IMG/VR virus record: IMGVR_UViG_3300033388_001287
Span: 1 to 39,074 of that record
Length of the DNA: 39,074 nt
Source: a virus
Direction: 5' to 3' (one strand)
Position 1 is the stretch's first letter. Every line of letters begins with the position of its first letter. The translations under genes and the position numbers were made by a program. Shown here piece by piece: positions 16,204 through 24,219 of this stretch. Under the pieces are notes generated by a model. That model was given only the letters and a program-made list of their open reading frames with translations, was not told the origin of the DNA and did no database searches.

Positions 16204-16383
16204 GTCGTTCGTTTGCCATCTGTGTATAGAAAAATTCTTAATATCTTTCTTCTGTACACGCCCACGCTCCTCAAATTCGATCCAACCGCTCCCTGTGTCC
16301 ATAAATTTATCGACAAAAGACGTTCCATCTTTCATCTTAATGAAAACACGCTTCCCCTTGTTCGTTGATGAGTGCGTACTCAT
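16201..16383 (-). CDS. Small hypothetical protein with SH3-like look
   Basis: 60 residues. The pattern GKRVFIKMKDGTSFVDKFMD...WIEFEERGRVQKKDIKNFSIHRW alternates short strands as in small beta-barrel (SH3 or Sm-like) folds, where a basic strand answers a 'KDG' turn. This is a fold impression only. The start overlaps the upstream stop as ATGA, so it is coupled to 16380-16655. Confidence 0.75.
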   Translation of the reverse strand: MSTHSSTNKGKRVFIKMKDGTSFVDKFMDTGSGWIEFEERGRVQKKDIKNFSIHRWQTND

Positions 16384-16655
16384 CCTTTCAGTATCTCGAC
16401 CATGAGTTCTTTGCGCGTCATTGGCACTACTTCAAGTACTATCGTCGTTATGCCGTAATGCGCTTTCTGTCGCTCATATAAATCTTTATTTATTTTATCA
16501 AATTCGTTCTGATTGTGGTCTACAATTGCTTGTGCTTCTGCTTCTGTGTTCCAGTATTTTGCTCTAGCAATATTTGCAGATTGCTCACCACCAATCCATA
16601 GATGGATGCCACTGTTTTTGCTATGCGCTCTTACAAGATAGACCATGTTATTCAT
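16380..16655 (-). CDS. Hypothetical protein
   Basis: 91 residues from ATG 16655 (MNNMVYLVRAHSKN), which overlaps the upstream stop as TAATG. The frame is open to 16790, but the upstream part is antisense to nothing useful and overlaps the neighbour's coding region. Seen: WIGGEQSANIARAKYWNTEAEAQAIV, a strand-helix pattern, then a C-terminal Lys/Glu helix. No domain recognised. Part of the 17198-16201 unit of overlapping genes. Confidence 0.75.
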   Translation of the reverse strand: MNNMVYLVRAHSKNSGIHLWIGGEQSANIARAKYWNTEAEAQAIVDHNQNEFDKINKDLYERQKAHYGITTIVLEVVPMTRKELMVEILKG

Positions 16656-16969
16656 TAGTGATGACTTGCAATTGTCATGGAGAGTGTGCCGCCACTCGTT
16701 AAATTTGCTTCGGGAAAATGTTCTTGTATTATTGGCAGGGCGAACCCACGAAGACCTTGTTTCCACGAAAATGTTTCTTCTTCTCGCCATCCACCAACAA
16801 CTTCAAGATGGAAATAGAATTTCACTCCGCTTGCAAGCTTGCGCCGAGTTACCTGAAACTTCATTTTATCTTTGTGGTCGGCAAAGATTTCTTTGAGTTT
16901 ATTAACTTTGGCTACACGATCCTCACCCGTCGTCAGAATCTCTTTCAGGTCTGTTGATTTGTGTTTCAT
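16655..16969 (-). CDS. Hypothetical protein
   Basis: 104 residues from ATG 16969 with AGGA 6 bases upstream; the TTG two codons earlier is less likely. The N-terminal helix is Lys/Glu-rich, followed by a strand-rich region (KMKFQVTRRKLASGVKFYFHLEVVGGW). It overlaps the upstream gene by 47 bases. No domain recognised. Confidence 0.78.
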   Translation of the reverse strand: MKHKSTDLKEILTTGEDRVAKVNKLKEIFADHKDKMKFQVTRRKLASGVKFYFHLEVVGGWREEETFSWKQGLRGFALPIIQEHFPEANLTSGGTLSMTIASHH

Positions 16970-17198
16970 TTTCAATCCTGTATGTGTACGTTAATGTATT
17001 GTAATCTTCTTTGATTCGATTAGTATGGAAGAAATAATATGATATGAGGCGACCACTTTCAACTTTGTATGCGCCTTTTGTTGTGATATACAGAGTATTG
17101 ACACCCTTGTATTTTCGATGTAAAAATTTCAAACTTGCGTAGCCATACTCAACTGCCCATTGCTCTGTTAGTGCGCAGATTGAGTCTTTCTCGTTCAT
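16923..17198 (-). CDS. Hypothetical protein
   Basis: 91 residues (MNEKDSICALTEQW). Aromatic-rich strands such as VNTLYITTKGAYKVESGRLISYYFF suggest a small beta-sheet protein. The ATG overlaps the stop of 17195-18319 as ATGA, and a TAAATA box lies at 17227-17232, so it can be expressed from the upstream gene or separately. No function inferred. Confidence 0.78.
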   Translation of the reverse strand: MNEKDSICALTEQWAVEYGYASLKFLHRKYKGVNTLYITTKGAYKVESGRLISYYFFHTNRIKEDYNTLTYTYRIENETQINRPERDSDDG

Positions 17199-18319
17199 TT
17201 GAATATTTTTAATATCACAACATCATTATTTATCCTCCCATTGAGTTTATAGTCAACTGCTTTAATATCACTAAGAAACTTGCGCAACTTCACTTTACCA
17301 GACTTCATAAAGTCTTTCAACTGCTGTTCTGGCTTGCGTATTGTTTTCTGAATACTTAGACTAGTGTTAAAGTCTTTGATTGAAGTTCCTTTGACCGTAA
17401 GTCCTGCTGCATCCTGTGCAACATACTTGCCAAGCTTACGATATTTCTTGTTGTAAATCCAGATTTCACTGGCACCTATGATTCCTGATGGACTCACACT
17501 TGCAATTCCAAGTTCTGGCGCAGAAACACAATACTTCAACTTCGCTATCAACTTTTCAGTAGACGGAGCTTTCTTCTTGCGTGTCTTGCGCTGTGCGTTT
17601 GATACAGTCTCAACGACTGCTGCCTCAGCTACGATGTTATTCAAAAGTTTCTGAACACGAACCAGCGCACTCTTGGAAACGTGACTGTATGCTTCTGTGA
17701 GTTCTTTGTCTTTGTCTGAAAGAACGTCTTTGATTTGAAGCAACTCTGGCTCATAGAATTTCTTGATCCATCGTGCCTGACCAGCCTTAAATCCTGCTGC
17801 CTGCATTGTCTTGGTAGGGTTCATTGTTACTTTTGAGACTGTCTTGACTCTACCATACATCAAATCATCAACCCATTGATCGAATACTGCGCCGAGTGTC
17901 TCTGCTTGGATGCGCATACGATCTTGTACTGTAAGCACAGGGCCAGTGTTAGTAGTCTTTGCTTTCTCTGCTGCTTCGATCTTGCGTTCAGATTTCAGTG
18001 CCACAGCTTTCACTAGCAATTCATCAATCTTGTTCTTGAAACTAGCTTCCATATCCTCTGGAAGTTCCCCGCCTTCGACAATAATAGTTGCATACTTGCC
18101 AGAAAACGCTAATTCAGCATCACTGAGTACGCTCAGGAGCTTGTAATCCAACTTTTCATTCTTAGCATATTTGAGACAGTTCGCTTTCAACTGCTTATCT
18201 GTCATATCGTATTGTGCATAGTGCAATGCGCCCCAAACCAAGTGTCCATGTTTCTTGTGGGTACGTTTCATCAGGTCGAATTTCGGCCTGTCCATGATAT
18301 ATTTTGATTTCTTAGCCAC
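17195..18319 (-). CDS. Conserved hypothetical Lys-rich late protein
   Basis: 374 residues starting at GTG 18319 with AAGGA 9 bases upstream. Strongly basic, about one residue in six Lys. Long helices cover 60-260; the C-terminal 110 residues (ELGIASVSPSGIIGASEIWIYNKKYRKLGKY) look like a small sheet domain. No motif for a known enzyme. A TAAATA box overlaps a weak sigma70-like element upstream, so it may be made in more than one phase. A DNA-bound or internal head role is conceivable from its charge, but unproven. Confidence 0.82.
   Translation of the reverse strand: MAKKSKYIMDRPKFDLMKRTHKKHGHLVWGALHYAQYDMTDKQLKANCLKYAKNEKLDYKLLSVLSDAELAFSGKYATIIVEGGELPEDMEASFKNKIDELLVKAVALKSERKIEAAEKAKTTNTGPVLTVQDRMRIQAETLGAVFDQWVDDLMYGRVKTVSKVTMNPTKTMQAAGFKAGQARWIKKFYEPELLQIKDVLSDKDKELTEAYSHVSKSALVRVQKLLNNIVAEAAVVETVSNAQRKTRKKKAPSTEKLIAKLKYCVSAPELGIASVSPSGIIGASEIWIYNKKYRKLGKYVAQDAAGLTVKGTSIKDFNTSLSIQKTIRKPEQQLKDFMKSGKVKLRKFLSDIKAVDYKLNGRINNDVVILKIFK
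17227..17232 (-). promoter_or_regulatory. Late promoter candidate for 16923-17198
   Basis: The minus strand reads GAGGATAAATAATGA, inside the end of the 374-codon gene and 29 bases before the next start. Confidence 0.5.
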
Positions 18320-18345
18320 TTCCTGTTTTCCTTATGGTTACGAAC

Positions 18346-18379
18346 TATTTAGTATAGCATAATTGAGTTAAGATTGCAA
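18346..18379 (-). promoter_or_regulatory. Overlapping sigma70-like and late promoter for 17195-18319
   Basis: TTGCAA at 18374-18379, a 17-base spacer, then TATACT at 18351-18356; TAAATA at 18346-18351 follows directly as CTATACTAAATAG. Either factor could use the site. Confidence 0.6.
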
Positions 18380-18769
18380 CTGGCCTGCGATTATTGCTGC
18401 AAGTTCATCAACTGTACTGTCTTTTACGATCTTTTTACGTTCTGCTGCTGCTTCAGCAAAATGCTCAAACAGCTTTATCATGCCCCACTTGGCAACAGTT
18501 CCATCAGCGTAAAAATTTATGCATTCTCTTACGCGCCAAGCTGGAACATCACCATATTCTAATTCATAACGCTCTTGAACAGGTGCCCAATCATTTATGA
18601 GGATCGTCGCAATCTTCTGCGGTGTGACATCTGTTGAATAGACTTTATCTATGTGGTCACGCTGCTCTTTGGTCATAAAAATCTGTTGTAAATCGTCATT
18701 ATTGAGTTCGCCAGCTTCAACAGCCAGCGCGATCTTGCAAAGGTCTAATTGTGGTTTGTCTTGATCCAT
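18368..18769 (-). CDS. Hypothetical early protein
   Basis: 133 residues, mostly helical and acidic; segments MDQDKPQLDLCKIALAVEAG and WAPVQERYELEYGDVPAWRVR. No domain recognised. The ATG overlaps the upstream stop as TAATG. Last of six genes behind the sigma70 promoter at 20783-20811, so early expression is likely. Such clusters in T4-like phages often encode host take-over or anti-defence proteins. Confidence 0.82.
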   Translation of the reverse strand: MDQDKPQLDLCKIALAVEAGELNNDDLQQIFMTKEQRDHIDKVYSTDVTPQKIATILINDWAPVQERYELEYGDVPAWRVRECINFYADGTVAKWGMIKLFEHFAEAAAERKKIVKDSTVDELAAIIAGQLQS

Positions 18770-19323
18770 TACAAGTCTCTGTGTTTAACGTCACGACCAC
18801 CAGGGATCATTGAGTTTTTACGATTAGCGCGAAGATGCATGTACAGCTTTTTCTTCGCTTGATCTACTGACCCCTGTATTGCGACAACTCTGTATGCAAA
18901 TGCAACTACATCGTCGCGTGAATTTTTAGCAACAACTTTATCGCGTACTGTGCGGGCAGCATCAAGTTCTTGCTTGAGTTTGGTTGCTTCCTCGTCCCGA
19001 ATAATCATTCGACCATGCTCTACTGGTGCAGCATCAATGATTTCGAATGCTTTTTCAAGCGGAAGACTTTCAAAGATTGCGCGTTGCAATCTATCTATTT
19101 CAATAACCTTTTCCTGAACACTTGAACATGCTGAATCATAGAGAGATTTGTAATTCTGTCCCTCGACTTCATCAAGAATTTTCTCACAACGATCTTTCGC
19201 AGTTTTTAATTCTGGAAGATGTTCGAATTCCACACAAGTCGCATAACTTTCACGCACATCGGCCAGATCAAAGTTCAGACCTGACGCACCGTGTATAAGT
19301 CGATGTTCTTTCGGAGTTGCCAT
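18769..19323 (-). CDS. Hypothetical early coiled-coil protein
   Basis: 184 residues. Helical through most of its length with heptad-like stretches (QEKVIEIDRLQRAIFES and ATKLKQELDAARTVRDKV), suggesting a coiled coil. The start overlaps the previous stop as TAATG and its own stop does the same with the next gene, so translation is tightly coupled. No enzymatic motif. Confidence 0.82.
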   Translation of the reverse strand: MATPKEHRLIHGASGLNFDLADVRESYATCVEFEHLPELKTAKDRCEKILDEVEGQNYKSLYDSACSSVQEKVIEIDRLQRAIFESLPLEKAFEIIDAAPVEHGRMIIRDEEATKLKQELDAARTVRDKVVAKNSRDDVVAFAYRVVAIQGSVDQAKKKLYMHLRANRKNSMIPGGRDVKHRDL

Positions 19324-19589
19324 TACTCGTCTACGAGACTCAAATCGTCGGCAGTGATGTTTGATTCTTCTGCCAATTCCTCAAGTGTGACAAATGCTGC
19401 TGCCTCAGTGTCAAGCAAGGGGACAGACATGGTGATTTCAACGCCAGTCTTAATGTCCAGCGTATCTTCTTCCTGATACGCATACTCGCGTTCTGAAATG
19501 ACACAGCCCTGTGCAGTTACGCCAGTGATGACCTGAAATGTCTCAGTGTCACCATCTTCTGCGTAGTCGTGGATTTTTACATTCTTCAT
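19323..19589 (-). CDS. Small acidic early protein
   Basis: 88 residues, strikingly acidic (about 22 Asp/Glu, few basic). GAGG lies 9 bases before the ATG. Strands in the first half (FQVITGVTAQGCVISER) and an acidic helical end. Highly acidic small proteins in phage early regions are sometimes DNA mimics; that is only a possibility here. Confidence 0.82.
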   Translation of the reverse strand: MKNVKIHDYAEDGDTETFQVITGVTAQGCVISEREYAYQEEDTLDIKTGVEITMSVPLLDTEAAAFVTLEELAEESNITADDLSLVDE

Positions 19590-19600
19590 GTTACGTGCCT

Positions 19601-20089
19601 CTATTTGATATGTGTGCTTAACACAATATCTCTGAAATTGTAGTAAAACTCACCAAATGCTTTCGTTTCACTATCGAATTCTGCGTTTCTGTGACGGAGC
19701 AGATAGATCATAATAGCTATGATTAAAAGTTGCTCTCGCAATACTGGCGGAACTTTCAAGATTAGTTCTCTCAGTTCAGCTACGTTGTCACGACCACCAA
19801 TGTCGCCATTCATCAACTCAGTCATTTGTTCCAACTCAGCCAACTGCTCAGTAGTCAAGTCCTCGCGCTTCAATTGCTCGTTCTCAACAATATCTCTGTC
19901 ATCGCCCTTGGGGCCTGTGGTCTTTTGACCAACAATAACTTTCTTGTATGATCTGAAAGATGGAATCTTCGTGCGATCCATCATGTAACGCAAGAGTTTG
20001 TTATTGCGTTTAGTTTTGTCATAGATGCCAGCATTGTCATAGACTTCGAAGGCATCAAGTATTTCTTGTGATTTGATATTAATAGTCAT
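19601..20089 (-). CDS. Hypothetical early protein
   Basis: 162 residues. Basic N-terminal half (YDKTKRNNKLLRYMMDRTKIPSF), then an acidic helix with DLTTEQLAELEQMTELMNG, and a hydrophobic helix VLREQLLIIAIMIYLL that could be a buried helix or a short membrane segment. No family recognised. The start codon follows a CCCACATG context, also found before the starts at 20493 and 35614. Confidence 0.8.
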   Translation of the reverse strand: MTINIKSQEILDAFEVYDNAGIYDKTKRNNKLLRYMMDRTKIPSFRSYKKVIVGQKTTGPKGDDRDIVENEQLKREDLTTEQLAELEQMTELMNGDIGGRDNVAELRELILKVPPVLREQLLIIAIMIYLLRHRNAEFDSETKAFGEFYYNFRDIVLSTHIK

Positions 20090-20103
20090 GTGGGTGACTC
20101 GCT

Positions 20104-20493
20104 TTATGAATTGGTAAGGTTAGAAGGAAGTTGGCTCACGCAAAACTTGTAACGCCGACCCTGAGCATTCATTGCTTGGATCGGATACTTTTTAGCGCGA
20201 GTGTTGATGCCACAAATGGTGTACGCCGTACGACCAACTGTAAACGGTTTTCCAAACGAAGTCTTTTTAACGCCAACCAACCAAGCTTTCGATTCGAAAT
20301 TCTGCTTGTCGATGTTGACAGCATTTCCGCTGTTGTCGGACGCAGAAAAACACTCAAGCTTGCCACGAAAATCGTTATCAGTGTAACGAATATTTCCAAG
20401 CTTGAACGAAACGCCATGCTTCTTTTCAACTACTGCAAGTGCAGCGTCGATGTCAGCGCGGATGGTTTTCAGATTTGATTTATTGAACATCAT
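20104..20493 (-). CDS. Conserved phage protein of unknown function (FNKSNLKTIRADIDAAL type)
   Basis: 129 residues. The N-terminus MMFNKSNLKTIRADIDAAL, then VEKKHGVSFKLGNIRY, is a pattern I have seen in hypothetical proteins of unrelated tailed phages, with no known role. The C-terminal half has GRTAYTICGINTRAKKYPIQA, a strand-rich segment. GGAG lies 10 bases before the first ATG. Confidence 0.83.
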   Translation of the reverse strand: MMFNKSNLKTIRADIDAALAVVEKKHGVSFKLGNIRYTDNDFRGKLECFSASDNSGNAVNIDKQNFESKAWLVGVKKTSFGKPFTVGRTAYTICGINTRAKKYPIQAMNAQGRRYKFCVSQLPSNLTNS

Positions 20494-20513
20494 GTGGGTT
20501 TGCTCCAGGTAAA

Positions 20514-20750
20514 TTACGACGGATCGACAGTCAGAATATTCCGACCATCGACAACTTTAGAATTGACGCGAGTAACACGCGACAAAATCTTGTCGCCCTT
20601 AATCGCTGAAATGAGTGCAAGCATTTTCTCAACGTCTGCGAACGCAAACGTGAATGTCTTGGTTTCTTGGTCTACGCCAAGCAGTTCGCCACCATCTGCT
20701 ACGATCTGGTCACGAACGATGTTGATTTGTGCTTCTGATAAAATTGCCAT
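20514..20750 (-). CDS. Small hypothetical early protein, first of its operon
   Basis: 78 residues (MAILSEAQINIVRDQIVADG) with alternating helix and strand. It is the first gene after a perfect sigma70 promoter and should be among the strongest early products. No domain recognised. Confidence 0.82.
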   Translation of the reverse strand: MAILSEAQINIVRDQIVADGGELLGVDQETKTFTFAFADVEKMLALISAIKGDKILSRVTRVNSKVVDGRNILTVDPS

Positions 20751-20782
20751 TTATTGTTTCCGTTTTCTCAGTGTATAATATA

Positions 20783-20811
20783 ATTATACGGGAAAAACAG
20801 GGAAATGTCAA
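20783..20811 (-). promoter_or_regulatory. Sigma70 promoter for the 18368-20750 early operon
   Basis: -35 TTGACA at 20806-20811, a 17-base spacer, -10 TATAAT at 20783-20788. Perfect hexamers. Confidence 0.94.
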
Positions 20812-20988
20812 GCTTTTGAGCAACCTAAATTCCTAAGGAATTCATGGGTTTACAAGTTTTTTCACCCTTTATTGGAACGGGGCTTGGTCATGGTATTATA
20901 TGCGTATATAACAGAATTTCCTGTATTTGGGGTCGAAAAACCCTAAGGAAATCAAGGGGTTGCGAGGGGGCAAAATAAAATACGCCCT
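20812..20988. other. Non-coding interval with palindrome and repeated CCTTAGG
   Basis: No gene of credible length. It holds a palindrome AATTCCTAAGGAATT at 20828-20842, and the 9-mer CCTAAGGAA occurs twice, at 20832-20840 and 20942-20950. A TATAAT-like element lies near 20892 without a good -35. No intrinsic terminator with a T run is seen after the radical SAM gene. Confidence 0.6.
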
Positions 20989-21933
20989 TTAGCTATTGAC
21001 CGTGGCCCGTTGCTTTCGCCAGAAGCCCTCGAGTCCCATGCCATGCGCATTGATTGGAATTCCCTTCAGTTTCGGGAAATTCTCAGATTCACGCATGTAG
21101 CCCTCGATCACGAAATACTCGTCGCTGATCGTTCCGTCTGTGAAGTAGTTTACGCTGTCAATGTCAGTTTTGACTGTCTGCCAGAAGCATACGTCTTTTC
21201 CAGCTATACTATAAATTGGTGCAGCGTAGAATTCTCCCACTTGTGTATGCTCTTTGACAACATCGACTAACAGGCGATCAAAACATAGTGCATCTTCGAT
21301 CAAAAAGTCTTCGCGGCTGTCTGTGCAAATTCTACGTATTTGAACATACTGCACAGAGGGGAAATTACCCAACCATTCGAGCATTTCGGGTATCTCTGCT
21401 ACGTTGTATTTGCTTGCAACGATAGACACACGACAATGATCCACTTCAGTTAAGATTTTCTCCCAATCTGGCATTGGTGACTTGCCCATCATCAATTGTT
21501 GGGTATCAAAGTCTCGCGTATGGATTGAGAACCCAGGATTGGCAATGCACTTGGCTATCGCATCCATTTTCTTAGGTGCGAGGAATCCATTGGTACGTAA
21601 TCCCATTTTAAAACCTTGCCCTTGAACGTAATCTAGAATCTCACCCAAATACCGATACATTAATGCATCTGTGTTTTGTCCAGTGAGATAGATATTTGGA
21701 ATGTTGCGCTGTTTGCAAGTGTCGAGAAATTCATCAAACTTTTTCCACGTACTAAAGTGGTCGCGCATTTGATTTTGGTTTGAAAAGATTGGATCAATGT
21801 CTTTGCCAAGACAAAAGTAACAATCCGCGTTGCACTTTCCGAGAACGTTAATGTTCGCAAAACTTGGTGCAGAACGATCCCAATTCTTTTCAAATTCGGG
21901 GCGAAGCAGTTCATTACGCCATTGCTTAGTCAC
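20989..21933 (-). CDS. Radical SAM enzyme of unknown substrate
   Basis: 314 residues starting at GTG 21933 with GGAG upstream. The cluster motif is CNADCYFC (Cys34, 38, 41), which binds the [4Fe-4S] that cleaves S-adenosylmethionine. Later segments YLTGQNTDALM (in the GGE position), GLRTNGF and FSIHTRD fit the partial TIM barrel of MoaA-type enzymes. No SPASM Cys set and no viperin signature are evident. It ends the NAD-salvage operon, overlapping the upstream gene by 8 bases. A role in modifying a peptide, nucleotide or RNA is possible; the substrate is unknown. Confidence 0.88.
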   Translation of the reverse strand: MTKQWRNELLRPEFEKNWDRSAPSFANINVLGKCNADCYFCLGKDIDPIFSNQNQMRDHFSTWKKFDEFLDTCKQRNIPNIYLTGQNTDALMYRYLGEILDYVQGQGFKMGLRTNGFLAPKKMDAIAKCIANPGFSIHTRDFDTQQLMMGKSPMPDWEKILTEVDHCRVSIVASKYNVAEIPEMLEWLGNFPSVQYVQIRRICTDSREDFLIEDALCFDRLLVDVVKEHTQVGEFYAAPIYSIAGKDVCFWQTVKTDIDSVNYFTDGTISDEYFVIEGYMRESENFPKLKGIPINAHGMGLEGFWRKQRATVNS

Positions 21934-22186
21934 TTCTACTCTCCATTCCTTCTAGCTTAATTTTCTCTTGTTCAAGTTTGAATTCAAGGTGGGCAACAAC
22001 ACTATGCTGATAAGACAATGCAGCTTCTCGACTAAGTTTGGCCTCATGTTCTTTTACTGCTGACATATGCTCCGCGCAATAAAAGCGTGGGTCATACATT
22101 GGGCCTCTTGTGCAATCAATAAAACTGGTGTCTTCTTCATTACAGTTCGTTGCGTTACAAATCATTTGCTCTTTTGTGAATTGCAT
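21926..22186 (-). CDS. Small Cys/His-rich protein, probable zinc binder
   Basis: 86 residues. CNATNC, then CTRG, then FYCAEH within the first 42 residues form a plausible zinc site; the rest is a charged helix ending LEFKLEQEKIKLEGME. The ATG overlaps the upstream stop as TAATG. Between nadV and the radical SAM gene, in the same operon. Function unknown. Confidence 0.82.
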   Translation of the reverse strand: MQFTKEQMICNATNCNEEDTSFIDCTRGPMYDPRFYCAEHMSAVKEHEAKLSREAALSYQHSVVAHLEFKLEQEKIKLEGMESRSD

Positions 22187-22413
22187 TATTCTACCATCCT
22201 TACGTGAATCGTGTACATTACGTAACTAAGATCACCACTAGTCCAGTTTCCCCTGCCAGTTGCAGTCCATTTGATGTCTTTCTCATAATCTGCCTCTGCG
22301 TATGCGCGGGCATCGTTTGGATCGAGAAACATTTTACGTTCGGTCACGGTAGGACTTGTTCCCATTGCACCCAACGTAGTCATGTCTTCGATGATTAATT
22401 CATAAAGTTTCAT
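22186..22413 (-). CDS. Small hypothetical protein with MKLYEL N-terminus
   Basis: 75 residues from ATG 22413, with TTGGAG 8 bases upstream; the frame is open to 22458 through a hairpin and is not used. N-terminus MKLYELIIED resembles those at 14228-14488 and 13147-13602. Middle PNDARAYAEADYEKDIKW. No domain recognised. Confidence 0.82.
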   Translation of the reverse strand: MKLYELIIEDMTTLGAMGTSPTVTERKMFLDPNDARAYAEADYEKDIKWTATGRGNWTSGDLSYVMYTIHVRMVE

Positions 22414-22431
22414 TTTTTTCTCCAAGTTGAC

Positions 22432-22456
22432 GGGTGACGCACAATGCGCGCCACCC
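22432..22456 (-). other. Intercistronic hairpin after nadV
   Basis: Arms GGGTGGCGC and GCGTCACCC pair over 9 bases with one G-T, and a 7-base loop. No T run follows, so it is not a typical terminator; it may protect the nadV message end or set relative expression. Confidence 0.55.
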
Positions 22457-22462
22457 ATCTGT

Positions 22463-23971
22463 TTAGACAGTCTCGACTGCTTCTACTACTTCGATATTAA
22501 TACGCTCTGCTGGAAGTTTCGCATTTTCACGAACTTCTGCAAATGTCATATCACGAATTAGCTTACCACTGTCGTAGACTGTCTCAAGCATTGGTGTGTA
22601 GCCAGCAGACATCATTGCTGCAACTTCTTCTACACGTACAGTCTTGTGGTCTTTGCCGTTGTACATCAGTTCCAAACGACCAGCCATAGACTTCTTGAAG
22701 CTTGAGCTAATTGGCTCCCAAGTAGTTGCATCGTAAATGGTAGGATCTTTGTAAATGTCGATCCAAACACCATCTGTGTATCGTGCGCAAGCTTTCATTG
22801 CAAACTTCAGTGTGTCTCTGTTGTTCTTCTGTAACAGACCTCCACCCATTCCGAATGCGATGTTGCTGATGCTCCAATTATCCTCAAGAAGCAAGTCAAT
22901 AATCTGCCTAACATCTTCGATGTCGATGCCGTCGCCCTGGATTACGCGAACTCCGTCAAGAACCTTGTAGCCCTTGCTATTGTACGTGAACCCAAAGACT
23001 CTAGACAATCGCTTAACAAATGCTACTGGTGTCAGCACTGGATCGCCACTGTCGGGGCGAATCACCCATGTTGCGCCAGAAGCACGTAGTCGATCTTTGA
23101 ACATCGGTGCAATTACATCAATGAAATGTTTCGGATCGTAGCTGTCTGCTACAGTAGCGAAAATCGCGCCTGGCTTTGCAAATTTATCGAACATCTGTGC
23201 GATAAACTCTGGTTCGCCGTCGCGCCCGAACGCTGTTGTTGTGCTATGCTCTGTAGCAGGAATGCTAAAACCAGCCATTTTCTCATGGTAGCCAATGTTT
23301 GCTGCCATGATACCTACAGTCGTGTCACTTCCTAAGAAGTTAACAAGATGTGCTGCGCCATTGAATGCTGCGCTTTCCATGCTTGATACACCGCGAGAAC
23401 CGAAGTCGTGTAGCTTGAATCCGATTTCTGCATCTGCATCGTCAGCCGATTTCAACAAACCATCATAGATAATCTTTTTGATGTGGTACGATGTGGTAGC
23501 GACTGTAGTAGGTGCCCATACTCGCATAATCAGCGTTTCCATGTACGTTGTTAGCGCAATGATTCGCTCATCTGCTACTGCTGACTCAACTGTTGCAAGC
23601 AACTGTTTCGTAGGAATCACCATGCCCTCTGGAATTGCGCGAATCTTCAATGGCATGTAGCCATCGTAATCGTCAACTACTGCGCGAAGCGCAACTTCCA
23701 GTTCGTCAATCTCAGTGCCGAACAAATGTTCGCGCTGAAAGGCAATAATGTTATCAACTTGCTTGTGCGTCAACTGTCGAAGCAAATGCTCCTTGATAAC
23801 CAACTGTAAACCGAACCATTGTACTTCATTAAACTGTTCGCTGCCCCTGCTAAAGATGTGACTCATTAACCGTTCAGTTCCCTTTGGGTACTGTGCAGGA
23901 TGTGAAAATTTGTAGCTGTCTGTGTCGCCAGCCACGCCATATGTATCTCTAATTTCTTGTATAATGCTCAT
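22463..23971 (-). CDS. nadV: Nicotinamide phosphoribosyltransferase (NadV/NAMPT)
   Basis: Makes NMN from nicotinamide and PRPP, the first step of two-step NAD+ salvage. 502 residues, the usual NAMPT length. Family signatures: DTDSYKFSHPAQYP near the N-terminus, LHDFGSRGVSS, IPATEHST (His matching the catalytic His of human NAMPT), WVIRPDSGDPV, and FGMGGGLLQKNNRDT. AAGGAG lies 7 bases before the ATG. In an operon with NadM-Nudix upstream, so the phage can rebuild NAD+ from the nicotinamide released when NAD+ is cleaved. T4-like phage KVP40 is a known carrier of NadV. Confidence 0.97.
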   Translation of the reverse strand: MSIIQEIRDTYGVAGDTDSYKFSHPAQYPKGTERLMSHIFSRGSEQFNEVQWFGLQLVIKEHLLRQLTHKQVDNIIAFQREHLFGTEIDELEVALRAVVDDYDGYMPLKIRAIPEGMVIPTKQLLATVESAVADERIIALTTYMETLIMRVWAPTTVATTSYHIKKIIYDGLLKSADDADAEIGFKLHDFGSRGVSSMESAAFNGAAHLVNFLGSDTTVGIMAANIGYHEKMAGFSIPATEHSTTTAFGRDGEPEFIAQMFDKFAKPGAIFATVADSYDPKHFIDVIAPMFKDRLRASGATWVIRPDSGDPVLTPVAFVKRLSRVFGFTYNSKGYKVLDGVRVIQGDGIDIEDVRQIIDLLLEDNWSISNIAFGMGGGLLQKNNRDTLKFAMKACARYTDGVWIDIYKDPTIYDATTWEPISSSFKKSMAGRLELMYNGKDHKTVRVEEVAAMMSAGYTPMLETVYDSGKLIRDMTFAEVRENAKLPAERINIEVVEAVETV

Positions 23972-24010
23972 TGTAATCTCCTTACAATTATGCCCGCTCC
24001 AATGCAGGAC

Positions 24011-24208
24011 TTAGTGTTTCACGAATGGGCCGCCTTCAGCCAATCCATATTCGTTGAATGTTACATCGTCAAATGCGCCTTCCGTGTGTCCTATCTGTGC
24101 TGCTCTGCGCAACACTTCCAAATACGGCTCAGCGTGTTTGACTCCATGTAGTGAGCGATGTATGCGCTCCTCATATGCTACTTTTGCGATAAATTCTAAG
24201 TTACTCAT
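24011..24208 (-). CDS. Small hypothetical protein in NAD operon
   Basis: 65 residues from ATG 24208, with AAGGAG 6 bases upstream; the ATG two codons earlier would touch the ribosome site. Sequence MSNLEFIAKVAYEER then HAEPYLEVLRRAAQIGH, helical. No domain recognised. Between nadM and nadV. Confidence 0.8.
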   Translation of the reverse strand: MSNLEFIAKVAYEERIHRSLHGVKHAEPYLEVLRRAAQIGHTEGAFDDVTFNEYGLAEGGPFVKH

Positions 24209-24219
24209 TTTCATCTCCT

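Noticed and set aside
16656-16790. Longer start for the 16380-16655 gene
   Set aside because: It overlaps the neighbouring gene by over 130 bases; ATG 16655 overlaps that gene's stop as TAATG, the arrangement used all along this strand.
20892-20930. Second sigma70 promoter in the interval before the early operon
   Set aside because: A TATAAT is present but no acceptable -35 at 16-18 bases.
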